Below are positions 7,089-13,838 of a stretch of 15,046 nucleotides of DNA, piece after piece (the stretch's first letter is position 1; each line of letters opens with the position of its first letter). The translations under genes were made by a program, and so were the position numbers. Source of the DNA: Dehalococcoidia bacterium (lineage in GTDB: Bacteria > Chloroflexota > Dehalococcoidia > Dehalococcoidales > BS750m-G39). The notes under the pieces were generated by a model. The model was given only the letters and a program-made list of their open reading frames with translations. It was not told the origin of the DNA and did not search any database. The stretch is taken from the NCBI GenBank assembly GCA_030615425.1, contig JAUWZG010000023.1, forward strand, positions 1-15,046, read 5' to 3'.

Positions 7089-7730
7089 CTATTCTTTAAT
7101 GTAGCGATAAGCTGTGCGACCTTGCACAGGTAAAATTTTCTTGCCGCTTCTTTGCCTTATTCTACGTAAAGCCCTCTGCCAGTCAAGAGCCCCTTTTGAA
7201 ACCAATTGTACCATTGTTGATGGGATATCTTGATTGGGAAACCTGTCAAATAAGGTTTCAATCCTGCTCTCAACAGTCTGTTTAGCCATAACTTCTTTCA
7301 TAGCCTCGGATGGTACACTGTCAACCCAAGCTTTCTTACCTCTGTTGCACTCCTCACACAAGGTAATGAGATTTGTCATATCATTCATACCACCCCAATC
7401 CACCGGCGTTTTGTGGTCAACAGTTAGTTTTACACCATTATCAGCACCCCGTCCACAAGCTTTGCATCTAAAGGAATCTCGACTAAATACTTGGTATCTA
7501 ACCTTCTCACTTATTGCCTTTCTTTCACCGCGAGCTACACCTTTTTCTAAAGAGGTTAGCATCACATAACCGTCACCACGCACATCTATTTTCCAGCCCT
7601 CTTGCTTTAAGAGGCGGATAGTTCTTGGCACATCATTTAATCCTGAGACCTTTCGGAGTTCTTGATTATGTATCCACTTACCGAGATTCTTTTTAAGATA
7701 TTCTAATGTTTGTTGTTTTCCGCCAGACAT
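7089..7730 (-). CDS. HNH endonuclease with N-terminal winged-helix-like domain, probable restriction enzyme
   Basis: Predicted 213-aa DNA endonuclease. Residues ~1-60 look like a winged-helix domain (QTLEYLKKNLGKWIHNQEL, then RTIRLLKQEGWKID). Residues ~75-132 are an HNH fold with a zinc site: C89xxC92, the catalytic pair D105-H106, N120 in TNL, C125xxC128 and N129. Residues 133-213 are an uncharacterised basic tail. I chose ATG at 7730 because GGAAGGAG lies just upstream and 13 bases separate it from the secA stop. The alternative GTG at 7754 would add eight residues encoded across the end of secA. The methyltransferase follows after 16 bases, the layout of a type II restriction-modification pair with the nuclease first. 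Cleavage specificity cannot be read from the sequence; a nicking, Mrr-like or McrA-like role is possible. Confidence 0.88.
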   Translation of the reverse strand: MSGGKQQTLEYLKKNLGKWIHNQELRKVSGLNDVPRTIRLLKQEGWKIDVRGDGYVMLTSLEKGVARGERKAISEKVRYQVFSRDSFRCKACGRGADNGVKLTVDHKTPVDWGGMNDMTNLITLCEECNRGKKAWVDSVPSEAMKEVMAKQTVESRIETLFDRFPNQDIPSTMVQLVSKGALDWQRALRRIRQRSGKKILPVQGRTAYRYIKE

Positions 7731-7743
7731 TTTGTCTCCTTCC

Positions 7744-10332
7744 TCACCTTCCACAGCAGTGCTTATATTTCTTGCCCGAGCCGCAGGGGCAGGGGTCGTT
7801 TCTGCCTACCTTCTTGCCGCCAACCTTTAGTCGCTGCTTCTTGCTCCCGTCACCCCCGGCCTGAACCGGTGCCGCTTGCCCCTGGGGGACTTCCCTCTTG
7901 CCAATGCCCACGCGGTATATAGTGTGAGCCACATCGTGCTGAATAGCCGACAAGAGGCTCTGAAACATGTTGTGCCCCTCCCTCTTGTAGGCGACCAGCG
8001 GGTCTCGCTGGGCTACAGCGTGCAGCCCTATCCCCTGGCGCATGTTCTCCATCATCGTCAGGTGCTCTATCCACAGGCTATCTATGGTGCGGAGCATTAC
8101 CAGCCTCTCCAGCATCCTCATATTGTCTGAGCCAAGCTCCTTCTCCCGCTCCTCGTAAAAGGCCTCTGCCCTTTCAATGAGCTTGTCTTCAATCTGCTTG
8201 GGCTTGAGCTGGGAGAGGGCGCTGGCGTTTAAGGCTGGGGGGAGGGGGAGGATGGTGGACGTCTCACCGATTAAACCCTCTATGTCCCAGCCTATGCCGT
8301 GCTCGCTGGCAAGACGAGTGGTTACCAGACCTTGAATCTCCTCCCTGACCATTGACAGGATATTTGATTTAAGGTCGGCGCCGCTTAATATCTTTTTGCG
8401 CTCGCCATAGATAAGCTCCCGCTGTTTATTGATAACGTCGTCATACTCCACCAGGTGCTTGCGTATATCAAAGTGGTAGCCTTCCACCCTGACCTGGGCG
8501 GATTCAATAGCACGGTTGACCAATCTATTCTCAATGGGGGTATCCTCGTCCATTCCCGCCCACTCCATGACGGACTTAATTCGGTCGCCGCCAAAGCGGC
8601 GCATAACTTCATCCTCCAGGGAAACATAGAAGCGAGAGCTTCCCGGGTCGCCCTGCCTGCCGGACCGGCCCCGGAGCTGGTTATCAATTCGCCGTGCCTC
8701 ATGGCGCTCGGTGCCAATGATATGAAGTCCACCCTTCTGGGCAATGTCTTCGCCCAGCACAATATCAACGCCGCGGCCAGCCATATTGGTGGCGACGGTT
8801 ACCGCCCCTGGCTGTCCTGCCTGGGCAATAATTTCTCCTTCTTTCGTATGCTCCTTGGCATTGAGCACCTCATGGGGGATGCCCCTCTTCTTCAGCAGGT
8901 CGCTCAGGTATTCTGAATTCTCAATGGATACTGTGCCAATCAGCACCGGGCGCCCCTCCTTATGAAGCTGCTCAATCTCACGCACCACCGCCTTGAACTT
9001 AGATTTCTCGTCCTTGTAAATCTGGTCGGTGAAGTCCTCCCGAATCATCGGCTTATGGGTGAGAATAATCATCACCTCAAGGCTATATATCTTGTGAAAT
9101 TCCTCAGCCTCGGTGAGGGCGGTGCCGGTCATACCCGCCAGCTTGTCGTACATGCGGAAGTAGTTCTGGATGGTAATGGTGGCGAAGGTGCGGCTCTCCT
9201 GCTGGACTTTGACTCGCTCCTTGGCTTCTATTGCCTGGTGCAAGCCTTCGGAGTAGCGCCGACCATGCATTAGCCTGCCGGTGAACTCATCAACGATGAT
9301 GACCTGACCGTCCTTGACTACATATTCGCGGTCTCGCTTATATAGCTCCTTGGCGCCTAGAGCATTTCTCAGGTAGCGGTGCAGGTCAGCGTTGGCTGGG
9401 TCATAGAGATTGGGCGTCTTCAGTAACCCTTCCCGCTTCAGTATCCTTTCCATATTGGTCATGCCGACATCGGTTAGGGTGATGGCGCGCGTCTTCTCAT
9501 CAATGGTATAGTCCGCTTCCTTCTTCAGGCTGGGGACAAGGCGGGCGAATACTTGGTATTTCTGCGTTGCTTCCACATCTGGGGCGCTGATAATAAGTGG
9601 GGTGCGGGCTTCATCAATGAGCAGATAGTCTACCTCATCGACGATGGCGTAATTTAGGGGGCGCTGGACACAGTGAGACAGGTCCGTGACCATGTTATCC
9701 CGCAGATAGTCAAAGCCGAACTCGCTACTGGCGCCATAGGTGATATCTGCCTCATAAGCCTCTTTGCGAGAGATGGTGCGAAAATGTGCCCACCGGCTGT
9801 CGCCGGAGTCATAGTCGGGGTCATAGAGGCGGGTGGGGGCGTGCTCATCGGGAGACTGCATGGGGTAGATGCTGGCTACGCTTACCCCCAGGGCGTGGTA
9901 GATTGGTCCCATCCAGTAAGGGTCTCGCCTCGCCAGATAGTCATTAACTGTAACCAGGTGGCAGCCCTGACTGGTGAGGGAATTCAAGTAAAGGGGAAGG
10001 GTAGCTACTAGCGTCTTGCCCTCGCCGGTTTTCATCTCGGCGATTTTGCCCTGGTGAAGGACAATACCCCCCATCAGTTGCACATCAAAGTGGCGCTGAC
10101 CAATAGTCCGTTTGGCTGCCTCACGAACGGCAGCAAAAGCCTCGGGCAGAAGCTCGTCAAACGAACTGCCGTTTTTCAGCCGAGCCTTAAACTCATCGGT
10201 CTTGGCACGAAGCTCGCCGTCACTGAGTTTCTCAAATTGGGGCTCAAGCTCGTTTATGGTGCTGACCAGTGGCTGTAACCGCTTCAGCTCTTTCTCATTA
10301 GAATCACCAAGACCGCCCAGCCATTTAAACAT
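7744..10332 (-). CDS. secA: Preprotein translocase ATPase SecA
   Basis: The motor that drives unfolded proteins through SecYEG at the cytoplasmic membrane. All 862 residues are present: Walker A TGEGKT (102-107), the VDEVD...IDEAR motif (231-243), NMAGRGVDI and the RGRSGRQGDPG motif of the second nucleotide-binding fold, and a C-terminal zinc motif with C848, C850, C859 and C860 (PCPCGSG...HCC). That motif binds SecB or ribosomes in other bacteria. An insert of ~30 residues at about 158-188, before the YEADITYG strand, is absent from E. coli SecA but common in some phyla. ATG at 10332 is preceded by AGGGGTGAG and starts three bases after the prs stop, so the two are co-transcribed. The HNH gene begins 13 bases after its stop. 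Confidence 0.98.
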   Translation of the reverse strand: MFKWLGGLGDSNEKELKRLQPLVSTINELEPQFEKLSDGELRAKTDEFKARLKNGSSFDELLPEAFAAVREAAKRTIGQRHFDVQLMGGIVLHQGKIAEMKTGEGKTLVATLPLYLNSLTSQGCHLVTVNDYLARRDPYWMGPIYHALGVSVASIYPMQSPDEHAPTRLYDPDYDSGDSRWAHFRTISRKEAYEADITYGASSEFGFDYLRDNMVTDLSHCVQRPLNYAIVDEVDYLLIDEARTPLIISAPDVEATQKYQVFARLVPSLKKEADYTIDEKTRAITLTDVGMTNMERILKREGLLKTPNLYDPANADLHRYLRNALGAKELYKRDREYVVKDGQVIIVDEFTGRLMHGRRYSEGLHQAIEAKERVKVQQESRTFATITIQNYFRMYDKLAGMTGTALTEAEEFHKIYSLEVMIILTHKPMIREDFTDQIYKDEKSKFKAVVREIEQLHKEGRPVLIGTVSIENSEYLSDLLKKRGIPHEVLNAKEHTKEGEIIAQAGQPGAVTVATNMAGRGVDIVLGEDIAQKGGLHIIGTERHEARRIDNQLRGRSGRQGDPGSSRFYVSLEDEVMRRFGGDRIKSVMEWAGMDEDTPIENRLVNRAIESAQVRVEGYHFDIRKHLVEYDDVINKQRELIYGERKKILSGADLKSNILSMVREEIQGLVTTRLASEHGIGWDIEGLIGETSTILPLPPALNASALSQLKPKQIEDKLIERAEAFYEEREKELGSDNMRMLERLVMLRTIDSLWIEHLTMMENMRQGIGLHAVAQRDPLVAYKREGHNMFQSLLSAIQHDVAHTIYRVGIGKREVPQGQAAPVQAGGDGSKKQRLKVGGKKVGRNDPCPCGSGKKYKHCCGR

Positions 10333-10335
10333 AAC

Positions 10336-11280
10336 TCACCCCTGGTCAAACATAGCGCCTATTGATAGACCGGTATGGATGCGGTGGATAGCTTCACCCA
10401 GTAGTGGAGCTATGGGCAAAACGGTAACCTTATCCAATTTCTTATCACCGGCGACAGGGACGGTGTCAGTAACCACCACCTCCTTCACCGGGCAGGAGGC
10501 TATTCTTTTGATGGCTGAACCAGAGAATATGGGGTGGGTGCAGCAGGCGAATATCTCTTTGGCCCCCCGCTTCTCTAATGCCGAGACAACACTCACCAGA
10601 GAGCCGGCGGTGTCTATTTCGTCATCTACGGTAAGCGCCACTTTGCCCTCCACCTCACCAATGACATTTAGCGTCTCAGCCTGGTCAACATTGCCCACCC
10701 GCCTCTTTTCTACGATAGCCAGGGGGGCATTGAGGCTAGCTGCCAGGTCTCGCGCCCGCTTGGTAGCGCCGATGTCAGAGGCAACTACCACTAGGTCATC
10801 AAAATCTCTTTCTTCAAAATAGTGGCTAAGCAGATAAAGGGCGGTCAGCTCATCAACCGGGATGTTAAAGAAGCCCTGAATCTGGGCAGCATGTAAATCT
10901 ACAGTCAGCAGTCGGTTGGCACCAGCCACGGTGAGCAGGTCAGCAACCAGCCTGGCGGTTATCGGCACCCGCGGTTGGTCCTTCTTATCGGTGCGACCAT
11001 AACCGTAATAGGGAATGACGGCGGTAATACGTCCCGCCGAGGCACGCTTTAAGGCATCAAGCATGATAAGTAGCTCAACCAGGTTCTTATTCACCGGGGA
11101 GCACAGGGGCTGAATAACGAAGGTGTCTCTCTGGCGGACGTTCTCCAGAATACGGACAAAGATATTCTCATTACTGAACTCAAAGACCTCACACTCGCCC
11201 AAGGGTATGCCCAGATATTCAGCTACCGCCTGGGCTAGAGCGGGGTGGGCATTACCGGTGAATACTTTTAGCTCATCCAT
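10336..11280 (-). CDS. prs: Ribose-phosphate pyrophosphokinase (PRPP synthase)
   Basis: Makes PRPP from ribose 5-phosphate and ATP for purine, pyrimidine, histidine and NAD synthesis. The 314 residues match class I Prs: SNENIFVRI, the CSPVNKNLVELLIM segment, TVDLHAAQIQGFF (about 126-138, with D128 and H130 for metal binding), and the PRPP loop VDDEIDTAGS at 218-227. Some positions differ from the common consensus: GYGRTDKKD instead of GYARQDRK, SDIGATKRAR instead of PDVGGVARAR, and DDEIDTAGS instead of DDMIDTAGT. The metal and phosphate ligands are kept, so I regard it as active. ATG at 11280 has GGGAGG nine bases upstream. It starts 24 bases after the membrane-anchored protein gene and runs into secA. 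Confidence 0.97.
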   Translation of the reverse strand: MDELKVFTGNAHPALAQAVAEYLGIPLGECEVFEFSNENIFVRILENVRQRDTFVIQPLCSPVNKNLVELLIMLDALKRASAGRITAVIPYYGYGRTDKKDQPRVPITARLVADLLTVAGANRLLTVDLHAAQIQGFFNIPVDELTALYLLSHYFEERDFDDLVVVASDIGATKRARDLAASLNAPLAIVEKRRVGNVDQAETLNVIGEVEGKVALTVDDEIDTAGSLVSVVSALEKRGAKEIFACCTHPIFSGSAIKRIASCPVKEVVVTDTVPVAGDKKLDKVTVLPIAPLLGEAIHRIHTGLSIGAMFDQG

Positions 11281-11304
11281 CTGTTATTGCCTCCCTTGAG
11301 AGTA

Positions 11305-11631
11305 TCAATAGCTTAGCAGGTATTCCAGCATAGAAACATTTTTGTGAAGTGTTACCTCTCTTGTCTTCCAGACTGCTGTCTGTGTGGGAACATCCCTATA
11401 CTTTGTTACCTCTATTACTTCTCGGTGATTGGCAACCTCATACCTTGTTGCCGGCCGGTACAGTGTATGTACCGGTAGGTATGCAGTATATGGCTCACGG
11501 ATGTAATAGGTCTCAACATCCTGATATTGCTCCGTTGCTGTGTAAGATACCGCCTTAGTTGGCACGAGGCAGAAAACGATTAGGAAAACAAGCACTGCTG
11601 AGCCTAATCCTATAGCCAATTTCTTCACCAT
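11305..11631 (-). CDS. 108-aa membrane-anchored protein with Tyr/Val-rich extracytoplasmic tail
   Basis: Function unknown. Residues 1-3 are followed by basic KK, then a hydrophobic helix at about 5-24 (LAIGLGSAVLVFLIVFCLV), either a signal anchor or an uncleaved signal peptide. There is no clear lipobox at the single cysteine. The remaining ~80 residues should lie outside the membrane. They alternate aromatic and valine residues in loose repeats of the form Y-x-x-V or Y-x-x-P (EQYQDVETYY, EPYTAYLPV, TKYRDVP, TREVTLHKNV), suggesting beta-strand repeats. A strong AAAAGGAGGT lies seven bases before ATG 11631, with a TATAAT-like box upstream. It lies between glyA and prs on the same strand. It may be a cell-envelope protein that happens to sit in this operon; I see no link to PRPP or export. 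Confidence 0.8.
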   Translation of the reverse strand: MVKKLAIGLGSAVLVFLIVFCLVPTKAVSYTATEQYQDVETYYIREPYTAYLPVHTLYRPATRYEVANHREVIEVTKYRDVPTQTAVWKTREVTLHKNVSMLEYLLSY

Positions 11632-11660
11632 GCTAGTTACCTCCTTTTAAACCTAGATTT

Positions 11661-11666
11661 ATTATA
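11661..11666 (-). promoter_or_regulatory. Probable -10 box for the envelope-protein/prs/secA block
   Basis: TATAAT is read on the minus strand 30 bases before the start codon at 11631, in the 54-base gap after glyA. The best -35 at 17 bases' distance is CTGAAT, which is poor. A promoter here would let prs and secA be expressed apart from glyA, but the weak -35 keeps confidence moderate. Confidence 0.45.
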
Positions 11667-11685
11667 GCACTATTAAGCATCTCAT

Positions 11686-12930
11686 TCAGTCATCAATGCC
11701 GGGTACGGGGAAGCGTTGGCATATCTGGCTGACCTCTTCCTTCACCTCTTTTTGAATATTCTGGTTGTCAATATCGGTAATTACTTTCATCATCAGTGAG
11801 GCAATGCGCTTCATTTCCTCGCTGCCGAAGCCCCGCGTGGTTACGGCCGGTGTGCCCAGTCTAAGGCCTGAGGTTATCCTGGGGGGTTGTTGGTCAAATG
11901 GGACGTTGTTGCGATTAACCACAATGCCTGCTGCTCCTAAAGCCTCCTCGGCTCGCTTACCGGTGATGCCTATCTCGGTAAGGTCGGCTAGAATGAGGTG
12001 GTTGTCCGTTCCCCCTGATATCAGGCGCAGACCTAATCGCTGGAGCTCACCGGCTAGAACCTGGGCGTTATCCAGCACCGCCCGTTGGTAGTCGGTGAAG
12101 CTGGGGTGCATCGCCTCATAAAAACAAACCGCTTTGGCGGCAATAGCGTGCATCAGTGGTCCCCCCTGCATCCTGGGGAAGACGGCATCATCTATGGCCG
12201 AAGCCAGCTCGCCCCGGGAGAGGATGAACCCGCTTCTTGGGCCGCGTAGCGTCTTATGGGTGGTTGAGGTTAATACCTCGGCGTAGGGCACAGGGGTGGG
12301 GTGCAGACCCACTGCCACCATACCGGCGATGTGAGCCATATCAACCAGTAGCTTGGCTCCCACTAGGTCAGCGATATGCCGGAAGCGCTCAAAATCAATA
12401 ATCCTGGGGTAGGCGCTGGCACCAGCCACAATTAGCTTGGGCTTGTGCTTTACCGCCAGCTTCTCTACCTCCTGATAGTCAATTCTTTCTGTTTCCCGGT
12501 TAACCCCGTAGAGGATGAAGTTATAGGACTTACCGGAGAAGCTTACCTTATCGCCGTGGGTGAGGTGACCGCCGTGAGCCAAACTCATGCCCATGACCGT
12601 ATCGCTATACTCCAGCAGGGCATAGTACGAGGCCATATTAGCCTGAGCCCCGCTGTGGGGCTGGACATTGGCATGCTCGGCGTGGAACAGCTCTTTTGCC
12701 CGCTGGATAGCCAACTCTTCCACTATATCCACATTCTCACAGCCGCCGTAGTAGCGTTTGCCGGGATAGCCCTCGGCATACTTGTTGGTCAGCAACGAGC
12801 CTTCTGCCTCAAGCACCGCCCGGCTGGCATAGTTCTCGGAGGCGATGAGATTTATTGTTTCCCTTTGCCGCTTTCCCTCCATATAAAGGGCACGACCGAT
12901 TTCGGGGTCAGTTTGGCTTAAAAAATCCAT
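11686..12930 (-). CDS. glyA: Serine hydroxymethyltransferase
   Basis: A PLP enzyme interconverting serine and glycine while charging tetrahydrofolate with a one-carbon unit. Full length at 414 residues. Landmarks are LIASENYAS near the N-terminus, [11 protein letters not shown] (88-98), AHGGHLTHG with the stacking histidine H122, DMAH at 197-200, and [13 protein letters not shown] with the PLP lysine at K226. ATG at 12930 has AGAGGT seven bases upstream and a TTGACA-17-TAGACT promoter just before it, giving a short leader of about 11 nt. It heads the long minus-strand block. Products feed purine synthesis, as does Prs downstream, a plausible reason for adjacency. Confidence 0.98.
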   Translation of the reverse strand: MDFLSQTDPEIGRALYMEGKRQRETINLIASENYASRAVLEAEGSLLTNKYAEGYPGKRYYGGCENVDIVEELAIQRAKELFHAEHANVQPHSGAQANMASYYALLEYSDTVMGMSLAHGGHLTHGDKVSFSGKSYNFILYGVNRETERIDYQEVEKLAVKHKPKLIVAGASAYPRIIDFERFRHIADLVGAKLLVDMAHIAGMVAVGLHPTPVPYAEVLTSTTHKTLRGPRSGFILSRGELASAIDDAVFPRMQGGPLMHAIAAKAVCFYEAMHPSFTDYQRAVLDNAQVLAGELQRLGLRLISGGTDNHLILADLTEIGITGKRAEEALGAAGIVVNRNNVPFDQQPPRITSGLRLGTPAVTTRGFGSEEMKRIASLMMKVITDIDNQNIQKEVKEEVSQICQRFPVPGIDD

Positions 12931-12948
12931 TTCTTTACCTCTTGCTCA

Positions 12949-12977
12949 AGTCTACAACTGCACCTTTCTAGTGTCAA
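12949..12977 (-). promoter_or_regulatory. Predicted promoter of glyA
   Basis: TTGACA (12972-12977) and TAGACT (12949-12954) on the minus strand are separated by 17 bases. The predicted transcript begins about 11 bases before the glyA start codon, with the ribosome site inside that leader. Confidence 0.65.
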
Positions 12978-13036
12978 CCAAATTGCACTCACTTATATAG
13001 TTAGTTACACCCCTCCCCCCTTTTAACTTATCTCTC

Positions 13037-13166
13037 TTTCCCACCCGCCCGCCCTCAAAGGCTTCGTCCTTAAACTTCTGCTTTATTGGAGGTAGGTTAT
13101 ATCCCCTCGCTTTATTGGGGTCTTTAAGAGGGGCTAAAGCCCCTGTAGGGTGGGTCGGGTGGGAAA
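13037..13166. repeat. Large imperfect inverted repeat with internal hairpins in the glyA-udg gap
   Basis: Outer arms TTTCCCACCCG (13037-13047) and CGGGTGGGAAA (13156-13166) are exact reverse complements. Pairing extends inward a further seven positions (13048-13054 with 13148-13154) with one bulged T and one G-U. Inside lie AGGGGC-TAAA-GCCCCT (13129-13144), a CCCC/GGGG pair (13103-13106 with 13117-13120), and a near-direct repeat GCTTTATTGG at 13080 and 13109. It lies between two divergent promoters and outside both predicted transcripts. It may be a palindromic repetitive element or a small structured RNA. A minus-strand open frame across it has no ribosome site or protein-like composition. 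Confidence 0.55.
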
Positions 13167-13182
13167 TAAGACCTAAATTGAC

Positions 13183-13211
13183 TTGACATATTGTCCGTGT
13201 TATCATAATTA
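13183..13211 (+). promoter_or_regulatory. Probable promoter of the uracil-DNA glycosylase gene
   Basis: TTGACA at 13183-13188 is followed by CATAAT (13204-13209, spacing 15) or TAATTA (13206-13211, spacing 17). Either way the leader before ATG 13226 would be only about 10 bases, with no strong ribosome site, so the gene may be translated from a nearly leaderless message. Confidence 0.5.
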
Positions 13212-13225
13212 AAAGGCTGGTTGGT

Positions 13226-13819
13226 ATGTCAGCTCTGAGTGAGCTTAATAAAGAGATTGCGCTTTGCCAGCAGTGTGAAATAGCTAAATATCGAAATAGG
13301 GTTGTGCCTGGTGAAGGGGTGGAGGATGCCGATATAATGTTTATTGGTGAGGCGCCAGGTTGGCATGAAGACCAGCAGGGGCGTCCGTTTGTCGGACCGG
13401 CGGGAAAATACCTGGATGAATTACTGGCTTCTATCGGCTTGAGGCGTGAGCAGGTCTATATTGCCAATGTGATTAAGTGCCGTCCACAGGGAAACCGCGA
13501 CCCCTTGCCTGCGGAAATTCAAAACTGCCGCCAGTGGCTGGAACGCCAGATTGAGATTATTCAGCCCAAGATGATTGTAGCCCTGGGGCGTTACTCTATG
13601 GTGATGTTCTTCCCCGGCAAGAGCATAAGTAGGATTCATGGCACAGCTCAAAAGCGGGATAATGTTATCTATTACGCCATGTATCACCCGGCAGCGGCTC
13701 TGCACCAGGGGAGCCTGCGCCAGGCCATAGAAGAGGATATGCTTAAAATCCCTTCGCTCCTTGCCCAGGCGGAAACAATTAAGGAGGAACAAGAACCAGA
13801 ACAACTAAGCATGTTTTAG
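13226..13819 (+). CDS. Type-4 (family 4) uracil-DNA glycosylase, 4Fe-4S
   Basis: Removes uracil from DNA, starting base-excision repair of deaminated cytosine. The 197 residues show the family's four iron-sulfur ligands C14, C17, C85 and C101, the GEAPG motif at 41-45, GRPFVGPAGKYLDELL, the VIKCRPQGNRDP segment and the HPAA motif at 154-157. After the catalytic domain comes an acidic linker ending in QLSMF as the last five residues. This resembles the bacterial sliding-clamp binding pentamer (QL-S/D-LF), so it may be recruited to replication forks; that is inference. ATG at 13226 is supported by the family N-terminus rather than by a ribosome site. RNase J starts 19 bases after its stop, so the two are probably co-transcribed. 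Confidence 0.95.
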   Translation: MSALSELNKEIALCQQCEIAKYRNRVVPGEGVEDADIMFIGEAPGWHEDQQGRPFVGPAGKYLDELLASIGLRREQVYIANVIKCRPQGNRDPLPAEIQNCRQWLERQIEIIQPKMIVALGRYSMVMFFPGKSISRIHGTAQKRDNVIYYAMYHPAAALHQGSLRQAIEEDMLKIPSLLAQAETIKEEQEPEQLSMF

Positions 13820-13838
13820 TGAAACTAGGTGAAAAATT

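Noticed and set aside
7731..7754. GTG at 7754 as start of the HNH gene
   Set aside because: It would overlap the end of secA and place the GGAAGGAG ribosome site inside the coding region. ATG 7730 has ideal spacing.
10112..10822. 236-aa plus-strand frame across secA and prs
   Set aside because: It lies antisense to the N-terminus of SecA and the C-terminus of Prs, both strongly supported. Its Ser/Thr-rich sequence is typical of a shadow frame.
12952..13206. 84-aa minus-strand frame upstream of glyA
   Set aside because: It is made almost wholly of the inverted-repeat element and G/C tracts, has no ribosome site, and overlaps the predicted glyA promoter.
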